Source: Syntrophobacteraceae bacterium
GTDB lineage: Bacteria; Desulfobacterota; Syntrophobacteria; Syntrophobacterales; Syntrophobacteraceae
Assembly: GCA_003566995.1 (NCBI GenBank)
Contig: PXBG01000149.1
Location: 1-52,860, forward strand
DNA: 52,860 nucleotides
Direction of reading: 5' to 3'
The notes below the pieces were generated by a model. It ran no database searches and had not been told where the DNA came from. It saw only the letters and a list, made by a program, of their open reading frames with translations. Positions 1-8,131 of this stretch are shown one piece after another (the first letter of the stretch is position 1; every line of letters starts with the position of its first letter). A program made the translations under genes and the position numbers.

Positions 1-413
1 CGATAATGGTCCTCCAGCTTCTGGCGCAGGGCGATGTTCTCCTCAACAAGCTCACGATACTGGGACAGCTTCTGGACCAATAACTCTGCCCTCTCAGGAC
101 TGAAGGGTTTTTCAATGTAGTCGTAGGCCCCCTTCCGCATGGCTTCAACGGCTTTTTCCACGCTTCCGAATGCCGTCAGCATGATGACCGGAAGCTCCGG
201 ATCAGCCATGTGGACACGTTCCAGAAGGGACATGCCGTCCATTCCAGGCATTTTCATGTCCGTGATGACCACATCCAGCTCATTTTCCTGGAAAATATGC
301 AGCCCCTGTTCCGCCGTGTCCGCAGTGAAAACCTGGTAGCCTTCATCGGTCAGAAGGTCCTCCAGGATGAGCAGATAATTTCTTTCATCGTCTATGATGA
401 GTATGTTTTCCAT
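1..413 (-). CDS. NtrC-family response regulator, receiver domain (3' part outside window)
   Basis: Only the N-terminal ~137 residues are inside the window. They form a complete CheY-like receiver: the acidic pair D8-D9, the phospho-acceptor D52 in ITDMKMPGMDG, the conserved Thr in MLTAFGS and the Lys in EKPFSP, followed by the start of a helical linker. The gene starts 9 bp after the stop of the sensor kinase upstream, so the two form a two-component operon. The receiver most resembles those of sigma-54 activators (AtoC/ZraR/NtrC type), whose AAA+ and Fis-type DNA-binding domains would lie beyond position 1. That class is inferred from the receiver and partner alone; the output domain cannot be seen. 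Confidence 0.85.
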   Translation of the reverse strand, partial: MENILIIDDERNYLLILEDLLTDEGYQVFTADTAEQGLHIFQENELDVVITDMKMPGMDGMSLLERVHMADPELPVIMLTAFGSVEKAVEAMRKGAYDYIEKPFSPERAELLVQKLSQYRELVEENIALRQKLEDHY

Positions 414-422
414 GACAGTGAA

Positions 423-1949
423 TCAGCAACTTTCCTTATCTTTTTCAAGTTTTCCATTGGGTTGCACGGGAAAACGGATGATCATCGTCGTGCCCTTTCC
501 CTCTTCGCTATTCACTTCAATGTCCCCATGATGGCTGTCAATGATGCTTTTGACAATGGCCAGTCCCAACCCCGTGCCCTTCTCCCTGTTTGTGAAAAAG
601 GGGTTGAAAATCTTCTTGCGAATGTCCTCGGGAATGCCCACGCCCGTGTCTTTCACCCGAACCTCCACCTGAGGGCCGTCACTGCCTGGGACCAGGCGGG
701 TGGACACGCCGAGCGTTCCCCCCTCGGGCATCGCCTGGAGCGAATTGGCCATCAGGTTGAGGAAAGCGCGGTAAAGGAGATCAGGATCACCCTGCAATGT
801 GAAGTTTCCCTCTGCATATTGGCGTTCGAGAACGACTCCCCGTTTCTGGGCTTCCGGTTCCATGACGGAGAGGTTTCTCTCCAGAATGCTCTCCAGGCGG
901 CACTCGTGAAGACGCACGGTTTTCGGCCGGGCGAAATCAAGGAATTCCGTGACGATGCCGTTCAGGCGCGTGGCTTCTTCCACAATGATGGAACTGTACT
1001 TTTTTTGCTTTTCGTTTTCCGTGCGCGAATTGAGCATCTCCGCACAACTACGAATGATGCCCAGTGGATTTCGTATTTCGTGGGAGACCCCGGCGATCAT
1101 CTCGCCCAAAGCGGCCAGCCGCTCCGACTGGTGAAGCTTTTCTTCCAGTTTTTTCTGAAGGGCAGCCCTGGCAGCAATGATTTTTTCCGCTCTTCTCGAG
1201 AGAATGAGGATCGTTGCGAAAACCACCCCCATCAGTATGAGACACGAAAGAATGACGATGAACTGGAACCGCTGAATGTTCACATAGTCTTCGGTGACAT
1301 CCTGTATGATTTCAAAAACCCCCAGAACCTTGCCCTTTTTGTAGGTCAAGGGACGCTCCTCCCACATGGGAACATAGGTCACCAGCTGCCGCATTCCTCC
1401 GGTCCACTGGATGCCGAGAAAAGATTTTTCTTCCCCATGCAGTACGGACACGGATTCCTGTTGAAGCGTCCTTTCAAAGACTTTGCCCAGATCTCCCTTG
1501 GTGCCTATCTTGTCCGGTTCCGTGCTGTAGGTGAGGATCATTTCGGGATTGTAAATGTTGACCCTCTCCAGGGCAAAACCATGAATGGTGTTTCTCACCA
1601 CCCGATCCAGCCGGGCATACTGGTTTTCCCGGCTGAGACGAATCTCCCCATCGGCTATGAGGGTCGGAAGAGTGAATTGAAAAAAGACCTGGTGGTTCAG
1701 ATTCTCAGCCACGAGAGATGCGTACTGTTCGCTCTTGTGCATGAGAATTCCCTTGGCACGCTGAGTGATGAACCCCGAAAAAACGATCATGGAGATCAGG
1801 ATCACCGCCAGGCTGCTGAAGGATATATACTTGACCAGCTGAAAAGGTTTGCCCCCTTCTCCCGCGTTTTCGCCGGAGACCGCGGCAATGACCCTCTCCC
1901 GTTCATTGGCGAGGGGTTCCGATATGGCAAATGGACTTGCTCGATCCAC
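423..1949 (-). CDS. membrane-bound sensor histidine kinase
   Basis: A 508-residue kinase. A first membrane helix (about residues 43-62) and a second (about 229-251) flank a periplasmic sensor region of about 165 residues. The cytoplasmic part has the HisKA box with phospho-acceptor H290 (VSHEIRNPLG), then a HATPase_c domain with N box (NLMANSLQAMP), G1 box (DTGVGIP) and G2 box (GTGLGLAIV). The start is a GTG preceded by AAGGA seven bases upstream. It lies 9 bp from the response-regulator gene and almost certainly phosphorylates it. The signal is unknown; architecture and pairing resemble AtoS/ZraS-type systems. The region between this gene and rarA carries a terminator-like repeat, so this is probably the first gene of its operon. 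Confidence 0.93.
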   Translation of the reverse strand: MDRASPFAISEPLANERERVIAAVSGENAGEGGKPFQLVKYISFSSLAVILISMIVFSGFITQRAKGILMHKSEQYASLVAENLNHQVFFQFTLPTLIADGEIRLSRENQYARLDRVVRNTIHGFALERVNIYNPEMILTYSTEPDKIGTKGDLGKVFERTLQQESVSVLHGEEKSFLGIQWTGGMRQLVTYVPMWEERPLTYKKGKVLGVFEIIQDVTEDYVNIQRFQFIVILSCLILMGVVFATILILSRRAEKIIAARAALQKKLEEKLHQSERLAALGEMIAGVSHEIRNPLGIIRSCAEMLNSRTENEKQKKYSSIIVEEATRLNGIVTEFLDFARPKTVRLHECRLESILERNLSVMEPEAQKRGVVLERQYAEGNFTLQGDPDLLYRAFLNLMANSLQAMPEGGTLGVSTRLVPGSDGPQVEVRVKDTGVGIPEDIRKKIFNPFFTNREKGTGLGLAIVKSIIDSHHGDIEVNSEEGKGTTMIIRFPVQPNGKLEKDKESC

Positions 1950-1983
1950 GAAATTTCCTTCAAATCACTCTGCGTGAAAGGCT

Positions 1984-2021
1984 TTTTCAGGAAAACTCAC
2001 TTCCTGAAAACTTCCTGAAAA
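1984..2021. terminator. A/T-flanked inverted repeat with tandem half-site, downstream of rarA
   Basis: A perfect 10-bp inverted repeat (TTTTCAGGAA at 1984-1993, TTCCTGAAAA at 2001-2010) encloses a 7-nt loop. Its arms end in A or T runs, so the RNA from either strand would be a hairpin followed by U-rich sequence. The right arm is immediately repeated as a direct copy (CTTCCTGAAAA at 2000-2010 and 2011-2021). Lying between rarA and the kinase gene, it most likely ends the rarA transcript. A protein-binding site is the alternative. Confidence 0.55.
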
Positions 2022-2088
2022 ACACCTTGCCATGTACCCGCGGCACACCCCCCCCCGGAAGGAAGCCCTGAGCGTTCCCACACGGAAA

Positions 2089-3456
2089 TCATGGTGCCTT
2101 GTTTTTCTTTTTGCTTTCCACCGCTCTTCGCCTTTGAGCAATGAGATCGCGGTATTTGCCCTCCCATCCCCGGGGAACGGGGTCATAGAAATACTCTGTT
2201 TCCATAGAATCGGGAAAATACCTTTCAGGAATCCACCCCGAAGCATGGTCATGGGGGTATTGGTAATCCCTGCCATAGCCCTGATTTTTCATGAGCCCCG
2301 TGGGAGCGTTTCTCAGGTGAAGGGGAACCGGCAAGGCTCCCGTTTGCGACGCCACGCTGCGTGCATGCCCGAAAGCCTTGTAAAGGGCGTTGCTTTTGGG
2401 CGCCAGAGCCAGATAAACGGCAGCCTGGGCAAGGGCCAGTTCACCCTCGGGACTGCCCATCAGCTGATAGGCCTGCAGAGCGGCATTGACCTCCAGAAGG
2501 GCGAAAGGATCGGCAAGACCCACATCTTCGGAGGCCATTCGCATGAGGCGGCGGGCAATGTAAATGGGATCTTCTCCTCCATGGAGCATTCTTGCCAGCC
2601 AGTAGAGGGCCGCATCGGGATCGCTCCCCCGAATGCTTTTGTGAAGGGCTGAAATGAGGTTGAAATGCTCTTCGCCCCCCTTGTCGTAATGGACAGCACT
2701 TCGGTGAAGGGATGCTTTCAGGGTTTCCAGGTCAATGACCCTCCCCTCTTTCTCTCCTTTCCCGGCGGGAGTGGTGAGGACGGCCACTTCAAGGCAGTTG
2801 AGCACCACTCTGGCGTCTCCCCCCGTGGCCGCCAGGAGGTATTCTTTCGCCTCCCCCGTGAGCACTGCCGATGCATTTCCCAATCCCCTTCCGCGATCGT
2901 TCAGCGCTCTTTCCAGAATCCTCTCCAGGTGGGAAAGGCCAAGGGGTTCCAGGACCAGCACCTGAGCCCGGGACAAAAGGGGTCTGATCACCTCGAAGGA
3001 TGGATTTTCTGTGGTGGCGCCAAGAAGATAAAAGGTCCCGTTTTCCACATGGGGCAGCAGCAGGTCCTGCTGAGCCTTGTTCAAACGGTGAATTTCATCG
3101 AGAAAGAGCCATGTGCGGGTTTTTCCCTTTGCCCACCGGGCCCTTGCCTGGTCCGTTGCGGCCCTGATTTCACTGGCCCCTGTCATCACTGCCGAGAGAG
3201 CAACGAGATGTGCTTGCGTCTGGCCCGCAATGATTCTGGCCAATGTGGTTTTTCCACACCCGGGTGGACCCCAGAGAATCAAGGACTGCATCTGGTTGTT
3301 TTTGATCATTCGATGGATCAGTTTGCCGGGATTCACCAAATGCTCCTGGCCCACAAATTCTTCCAGGGAGACGGGCCTCATTCTCTCGGCCAGGGGAGCT
3401 TTTTCCCGGGCACTCATCTGGTCGATGCTTTGGAATAAGTTGAGTTGTTCGGGCAT
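2089..3456 (-). CDS. rarA: replication-associated recombination protein A (RarA/MgsA AAA+ ATPase)
   Basis: A 455-residue AAA+ ATPase related to clamp-loader subunits and to E. coli RarA (447 residues), which acts at stalled forks. Visible motifs are Walker A GPPGCGKT (63-70), Walker B LFLDEIHRLN, and a sensor-1 segment GATTENPSFEV followed by LLSRAQ. The C-terminal half carries the MgsA-type tetramerisation region (HYDKGGEEHFNLISALHKS, then GSDPDAALYWLARML). The chosen ATG at 3456 begins MPEQLNLF. The frame stays open far upstream, and an ATG at 3471 has a GAGG directly against it, so the start is uncertain by about five residues. QLNLF at the N-terminus matches the sliding-clamp-binding consensus. 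It is transcribed alone between two terminator-like repeats. Confidence 0.93.
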   Translation of the reverse strand: MPEQLNLFQSIDQMSAREKAPLAERMRPVSLEEFVGQEHLVNPGKLIHRMIKNNQMQSLILWGPPGCGKTTLARIIAGQTQAHLVALSAVMTGASEIRAATDQARARWAKGKTRTWLFLDEIHRLNKAQQDLLLPHVENGTFYLLGATTENPSFEVIRPLLSRAQVLVLEPLGLSHLERILERALNDRGRGLGNASAVLTGEAKEYLLAATGGDARVVLNCLEVAVLTTPAGKGEKEGRVIDLETLKASLHRSAVHYDKGGEEHFNLISALHKSIRGSDPDAALYWLARMLHGGEDPIYIARRLMRMASEDVGLADPFALLEVNAALQAYQLMGSPEGELALAQAAVYLALAPKSNALYKAFGHARSVASQTGALPVPLHLRNAPTGLMKNQGYGRDYQYPHDHASGWIPERYFPDSMETEYFYDPVPRGWEGKYRDLIAQRRRAVESKKKNKAP

Positions 3457-3793
3457 ATTCGACGAAATCATCCTCATCGGGTCCCATGACCGGACCGTTT
3501 CCGCAAAACTCCCCCTGCGCGAGAAATTCATACCCATTTGTGCCGGAGCACGAGAAAGCGCTGGCAACCTTGATTGAACCCTGTTCATGAGCCCCGGCAT
3601 CTTCAAGGCATCTGTTTTTTTTGAATGGACCAACCTGACACAGACAGACCGGGAATCAAGAGAGAAAAACAAGGAAGAATCATAACCGATGGGAAAGAGG
3701 ATAGAAAGACAGAAGAGGCAGGGGAAAGCCTGGTGCCCGGAAAAGGGTGGGAAACCCGGTTCGGAAAGAGATCCGGATTTCATGATTGGACGA

Positions 3794-3829
3794 AAAAGGG
3801 CAGAGAAGACGATGCTTCCCTGCCCTTTT
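3794..3829 (-). terminator. rho-independent terminator of the asparagine-synthetase-like gene
   Basis: A perfect 10-bp stem (AAAAGGGCAG at 3794-3803, CTGCCCTTTT at 3820-3829) has a 16-nt loop. On the minus strand the stem closes with a T run. It lies about 70 bp downstream of the asparagine-synthetase-like stop codon. Because the A and T ends are symmetrical, it may work in both directions. The rest of the 440-bp gap to rarA (3457-3896) shows no gene. Confidence 0.7.
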
Positions 3830-3896
3830 CATGGGCTGTTTTCATGTGACTAGATCAGTGAGGCCTTTCCTGACTGACCCAACGCTTTTCAGAAAA

Positions 3897-5378
3897 CTAT
3901 TTGAATGGATCCCAGCGAACCGTTTGTTTTTCGTAGGACGGAGGAAACTGCTGGAGAAACTCGTCATAGTAATAGACTTCTTTGAAGGAAGCGAAGGGCA
4001 TTCCGTAGGCGGCTTTGGGCCGGGTCTTGATTTCATTGGGATCCATGATGGATGACACGATTTCATCCATCACGTCATCCATGCCCACGCCCATGGCAAA
4101 ACGGAGCTTTTCGCGCTCGGCAATTTCTCTGGGCAGCATGTCCCGAAAAGCTTCGCGAAGGACGAATTTTTCAATTTGATTCTCTCCGTATATTTTCATG
4201 CTCATGGGAATTTTTCTGCTGAATGCCAAAATGCGGGTGTCCAGAAAAGGCGTCTGGTACTGGACTCCGTTGGCCATCCAGGCTCGGTCCAACCGCCTGA
4301 GGGCCGTATTGTACGCGATGTTCAAAAGCTGTTCCGCCAGCCTGTCCCTCTGTTCCACACTTTTCACGCGGGGATTTTTCAGGACCATGCGATATCCGCC
4401 GAACAGCTCGTCCGCACCTTCTCCCACCAGCACCAGGTTGGAATGCTCCCTGACGGCCTTTGAAACATAATAATTGGAGATGACTCCGGAGATGCAGTCC
4501 TCATCGAAGCTTTCCAGGTACCACACCGCATCGGACAAAAAATTTCTCACGTCGTCATTGGTGATGGCGCAGATGTGGTGCTCGAGCCCCAGAAAATTTG
4601 CCATGAGTTTGGCCATCTCCAGATCGGGACCCGGTGCAGATGCCACCACGCCCGTGAAAAGCTTGATGTCGGGATTATATTCCTTGGCGATGGCCGCGAT
4701 GATCGAACTGTCCAGCCCCCCGCTGAGGGAAATGGCGTTGACACCCTCCATTCGAATTCGCACCGCATCGATGAGAAGGTCTCTCAGGGTCTCTGCTGTC
4801 TGCTTCATGTCTCCGATTTCGGGAACATGGGGTATGAAGGCTTCAAATTCTTTCAGACCCTTCTTGCTGCTGTAGATGTGCCCGGGAGGCAGTTCATGAA
4901 TGTTGAATTGCACGTGCTCCTTCAGGCCCTTCATTTCCGAACTGAAAAAAAAGAGGCCATCACTTTCACCGTAAAAAAGGGGATGGGGTCCCACGTGATC
5001 CCGGGCCAGAATGACCTCGTCATCCTTTTCGATGACGGCGCATGAAAAAGTGCCATTCAGATGTTTGAAGCAGCCTTTCCCGTATTTTTCATAATATTCC
5101 CGAAAGAGGTCCACGTCGTTCTGATTGTTGGGTCTGTCATTGTAAAGCTCCCCATCGAAGAGGATGAAGGGAGCCTCGGTGATGGAAGTGGCATGAGTTG
5201 TCCTGGGAGTCAGGTTGATCTCGCTGGCACCGATTGCCCCGCGATCGTCAAAAAGGGTTCGAATAAATGTATTGTCAGGTCCCCGGTGACGCATCAGCTT
5301 CAACATTCTGCCCAACTGCTTGGTGCTGTTGAACTCGATTTTGCCATGCTGGGAAATGATTCCTGCGATACTTGCCAT
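3897..5378 (-). CDS. asparagine-synthetase-like protein lacking the glutaminase nucleophile
   Basis: A 493-residue protein with the AsnB layout: an N-terminal class II glutamine-amidotransferase (Ntn) domain (about 1-190) and a C-terminal synthetase domain with the PP-loop SGGLDS (219-224). Ntn signatures RHRGPD (30-35), DGELYN (75-80) and LNGTFS remain. The invariant Cys that follows the initiator Met in AsnB (MCGI) is missing: this protein begins MASIAGII. The start is firm, because an in-frame TGA lies four codons upstream and a GAGGAGA ribosome site sits between. The domain therefore cannot release ammonia from glutamine by the usual mechanism. The enzyme may use free ammonia, or it may be an amidotransferase-like enzyme for another carboxylate. 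It is shorter than E. coli AsnB (about 554) and is not in an obvious operon. Confidence 0.85.
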   Translation of the reverse strand: MASIAGIISQHGKIEFNSTKQLGRMLKLMRHRGPDNTFIRTLFDDRGAIGASEINLTPRTTHATSITEAPFILFDGELYNDRPNNQNDVDLFREYYEKYGKGCFKHLNGTFSCAVIEKDDEVILARDHVGPHPLFYGESDGLFFFSSEMKGLKEHVQFNIHELPPGHIYSSKKGLKEFEAFIPHVPEIGDMKQTAETLRDLLIDAVRIRMEGVNAISLSGGLDSSIIAAIAKEYNPDIKLFTGVVASAPGPDLEMAKLMANFLGLEHHICAITNDDVRNFLSDAVWYLESFDEDCISGVISNYYVSKAVREHSNLVLVGEGADELFGGYRMVLKNPRVKSVEQRDRLAEQLLNIAYNTALRRLDRAWMANGVQYQTPFLDTRILAFSRKIPMSMKIYGENQIEKFVLREAFRDMLPREIAEREKLRFAMGVGMDDVMDEIVSSIMDPNEIKTRPKAAYGMPFASFKEVYYYDEFLQQFPPSYEKQTVRWDPFK

Positions 5379-5440
5379 TTTTTCTCCTCACTGCTGCCAT
5401 TTGCACAAAAGGGATGTTCCTTGCAGACCAGATTTGGTTC

Positions 5441-5469
5441 AACGCAGAGGACGCGGAGAGCGCAGAGAG
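5441..5469. repeat. dispersed CGCAGAG-type intergenic repeat
   Basis: A run of imperfect 9-10 bp units (ACGCAGAGG, ACGCGGAGAG, CGCAGAGAG). This pattern occurs between genes in many proteobacterial genomes. Read on the minus strand it gives the familiar spurious peptide LCALRVLCV, which should not be annotated as protein. Confidence 0.55.
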
Positions 5470-5644
5470 TCAAGGGAGCTCCAAAAACCTTCCTGTTTAC
5501 TCCTTCTGCGACATCTGCCTGATCTCCGGTCATGCAAACGGCGATGAATGATTGCCAAAAATAAAAACATGTTTCAGCAAACAACAAATGAACCCACCAG
5601 TTGCCTGCTTTCTCAGGATTGACGAGTACAACTCCCTTGATCAC

Positions 5645-5674
5645 GCCACTCCCACCCTTCAGGCGGGAATCCAG
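5645..5674. repeat. degenerate copy of a GCGGGAATCCAG palindromic repeat
   Basis: Sequence ending GGCGGGAATCCAG, with a partly complementary CACTCCCACCC left arm around a short TTCA loop. It resembles the widespread REP-like intergenic palindrome in which CCCGC-type arms flank GGAATCCAG. The left arm has diverged. It is a single isolated copy. Confidence 0.35.
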
Positions 5675-6096
5675 AAACAATGCTTCTCCTGCCTTCTGAA
5701 GCCTTTGTGAGCATGAATGAGCATCATTTGCGTCACGAATGGGGAAATGAGAGAGGAAGAAGCAGGAGCGCCGGTTTGACAAAAAGGTTCATGAGGGGCC
5801 CGCGGTGGTCCCATATGGCGAACGCCCACTTCTTTAGGGAAAGCAAACGCCCCCGGCGACCGGCACTCTCGATGCACCCATGCTGTCTCCGGTCTCATTT
5901 TTCTTTTCCGCAGGGCTTCAAGGGACCCTGCCGGAAAGCACATCCACTATTATAACGGATTTTATCAGCTTGAGAAACTTTTTTTATTGAACAGGGCTTC
6001 TTCCTGCCCTGGTTCCTGACACTGCGGCCCAGTTTCGTTGCAACTCCGGGTTCATTCTGTTATATGAATTTTTTCAATTCAGCATGGAGGAAATGT

Positions 6097-7092
6097 GTGG
6101 TCATGCCCACTGCTTTGGTAACGGGAGCCACTGGTTTTATTGGTGGCCATGTGGTTCAGGTGCTCCTTGAGCGTGGCTGGAAGGTCAAAGCCCTTCATCG
6201 GAGGAGTTCACCTTCAGGGTTGCCGCCTTCACATGGGGTGGAGTGGGTCACGGGAGACATACGCAGTGCGTCCCACATGCTCCAGGCCTGTGTGGACTGC
6301 CAGGCCGTTTTTCACGTGGCTGCCGACTACCGTCTTTGGGTGAGAGATCCCGGCGAAATCTATGAAAGCAACGTACAGGGCACGGTCAACGTGCTCAGCG
6401 CCGCGCTCGAGAAGGGTGTGGAAAAGGTGGTCTACACGAGCAGTGTGGGCGCCCTCGGGTTGAATGCCGACGGCACTCCTGCCCATGAGAAAACACCCGT
6501 TTCCCTTGAAGACATGATCGGCCACTACAAGCGGTCCAAGTTTCTCGCCGAACGGGAGGCGGAAAAATTTCTCCGCAAAGGCCTCCCCGTCGTGACGGTT
6601 CATCCCAGCACTCCCGTGGGACCGGGTGACATCAAGCCCACTCCCACGGGAAAAATCATTGTGGATTATCTCAACGGCCGCATGCCGGCGTATCTCAACA
6701 CGGGCCTCAACCTGGTGCACGTGCGGGACGTGGCGGAAGGACACGCACTGGCTTTCGAACGGGGAAAAACCGGCGAAAAGTACATTTTGGGAAACCGGAA
6801 TCTCACACTGGAGGAGATTTTCAAGATCCTGGAGAAGTTGTCCCAGGTGAGGGCTCCAGGGGTTCGACTCCCCTACCATCCCATACTGTGGCTTGCCCAT
6901 TTCCTTTCGGGCATTTCCGCATTGACGGGAAAGGAGCCCCTCGTACCTCTGGAAGGGGTGAAAATGGCCAAAAAATTCATGTTTTTTGACTCCAGCAAGG
7001 CCGTGCGAGAACTGGGAATGCCACAGACCCCCGTGGAGCAGGCCCTCGGGGAAGCTGTCACATGGTTTCGTGCCAATGGTTACGCCCCCTGA
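6097..7092 (+). CDS. hpnA: hopanoid-associated sugar epimerase HpnA (NAD-dependent epimerase/dehydratase)
   Basis: A short-chain dehydrogenase/epimerase of about 331 residues. The N-terminal Rossmann motif is GATGFIGG and the catalytic Tyr-Lys pair is YKRSK (YxxxK). YTSSVGALG and HPSTPVGPGD are typical of the HpnA subfamily, which is encoded with hopanoid genes in many bacteria; its exact reaction is not settled. A GTG at 6097 is used here because GGAGG lies six bases upstream; the ATG at 6103 (MPTALVTG) is the main alternative. It is followed after 43 bp by hpnH on the same strand, so the pair is likely an operon. The assignment rests on both family signatures and the hpnH/hpnG neighbourhood. 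Confidence 0.88.
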   Translation: MVMPTALVTGATGFIGGHVVQVLLERGWKVKALHRRSSPSGLPPSHGVEWVTGDIRSASHMLQACVDCQAVFHVAADYRLWVRDPGEIYESNVQGTVNVLSAALEKGVEKVVYTSSVGALGLNADGTPAHEKTPVSLEDMIGHYKRSKFLAEREAEKFLRKGLPVVTVHPSTPVGPGDIKPTPTGKIIVDYLNGRMPAYLNTGLNLVHVRDVAEGHALAFERGKTGEKYILGNRNLTLEEIFKILEKLSQVRAPGVRLPYHPILWLAHFLSGISALTGKEPLVPLEGVKMAKKFMFFDSSKAVRELGMPQTPVEQALGEAVTWFRANGYAP

Positions 7093-7135
7093 ATCCTTTT
7101 CTCCTCTCACATACACAAATCGAGGTTTTTTTGCG

Positions 7136-8131
7136 ATGCGTTTTCCATTGAGTCTCTACGCTTCCATGACACGCTATCTTCTGGGAAAAAAACTGCGCGG
7201 AGAAGAACAGTTTCCCCTGGTGCTCATGCTGGAACCCACTCACAGATGTAACCTCACCTGTTCCGGATGCGGGCGCATTCGCGAATATCATGAAACCCTG
7301 CACCAGGAGATGACGCTGGAGGAGTGCCTTCATTCCGTGGAAGAGGCAGAAACGCCCGTGGTCACCATCACCGGAGGAGAACCGCTCCTCTACGGTGAGG
7401 TCTCCGCTCTGGTGGAAGCGCTCCTCGCACGGGGAAAACACATTTACTTCTGCACCAACGGTCAACTCCTGGAAGAGTCCCTTCCCCGTTTCCGTCCCCA
7501 TTCCCATTTCACCTGGAATGTTCACCTGGACGGTTCCGAAAGAATTCATGATCAAATCATCCGCAAACCGGGTGGATTCAAAAAGGCCCTGAAAGGATTG
7601 ATGGCAGCGAAAAAGGAAGGGTTCCGCGTGAGCACCAACACCACCGTTTACCGGGAAACGGATGTGGACGACCTGGAAATCCTCTTCCAGGAACTCACGG
7701 AGGCCGGAGTGGATGGCATCCTGGTCGCTCCCGGGTTCAGCTACGAGGACGTGAGCCAGGAAGTCTTTCTCACCCGGCAGGAAATCATGGACAAGTTCCG
7801 GCGTATTCGTACCTGGGCCAAACGGTTTCCCATCATCAGCAACCCCATCTACCTGGACTTTCTGACGGGAAGCCGCATTTTGCAGTGCACTCCATGGGGA
7901 AACCCAACCCGGAATCCCCAGGGCTGGAAATCCCCCTGCTATCTCATCACAGACGCTCACCACAAAAGTTTTTCGGAACTCATGGAGAAGACTGATTGGG
8001 ACCACTACGTATCAGGAAAGGATCCCCGCTGTGCCCAGTGCATGGTGCATTGCGGATTTGAGCCCACAGTGGTGCGCCGGATGACGGGAAAGGACCTTCT
8101 GCGCATGATCCGGTGGAACCTCGATGCCTGA
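7136..8131 (+). CDS. hpnH: adenosyl-hopene transferase HpnH (radical SAM)
   Basis: A 331-residue radical SAM enzyme with the cluster motif C38-x3-C42-x2-C45 (CNLTCSGC), the GGEP motif in ITGGEPLLYG, and a C-terminal Cys region (CAQCMVHCGFEP) typical of HpnH. HpnH adds the 5'-deoxyadenosyl group of SAM to diploptene to give adenosylhopane, the first step in making extended (C35) hopanoids. Other HpnH-like segments are LVLMLEPTHRCNL near the N-terminus and QCTPWGNPTRN. The ATG at 7136 has GAGG ten bases upstream. The 3' end overlaps the following membrane-protein gene by 8 bp, implying translational coupling. The squalene-hopene cyclase is not in the window. Confidence 0.92.
   Translation: MRFPLSLYASMTRYLLGKKLRGEEQFPLVLMLEPTHRCNLTCSGCGRIREYHETLHQEMTLEECLHSVEEAETPVVTITGGEPLLYGEVSALVEALLARGKHIYFCTNGQLLEESLPRFRPHSHFTWNVHLDGSERIHDQIIRKPGGFKKALKGLMAAKKEGFRVSTNTTVYRETDVDDLEILFQELTEAGVDGILVAPGFSYEDVSQEVFLTRQEIMDKFRRIRTWAKRFPIISNPIYLDFLTGSRILQCTPWGNPTRNPQGWKSPCYLITDAHHKSFSELMEKTDWDHYVSGKDPRCAQCMVHCGFEPTVVRRMTGKDLLRMIRWNLDA

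Larger units (their letters stand above)
5379..6096. other. non-coding interval between the asparagine-synthetase-like gene and hpnA
   Basis: About 720 bp without a convincing gene. It should hold the divergent promoters of both neighbours; no clear -35/-10 pair was picked out. It contains two degenerate dispersed repeats (5441-5469 and 5645-5674). Short open frames on both strands have no domain-like sequence and are partly translations of those repeats. Confidence 0.6.

Noticed and set aside
5300-5782. Minus-strand 160-codon frame overlapping the asparagine-synthetase-like gene start
   Set aside because: It includes the peptide LCALRVLCV and a translation of a second repeat, both typical products of intergenic repeats.
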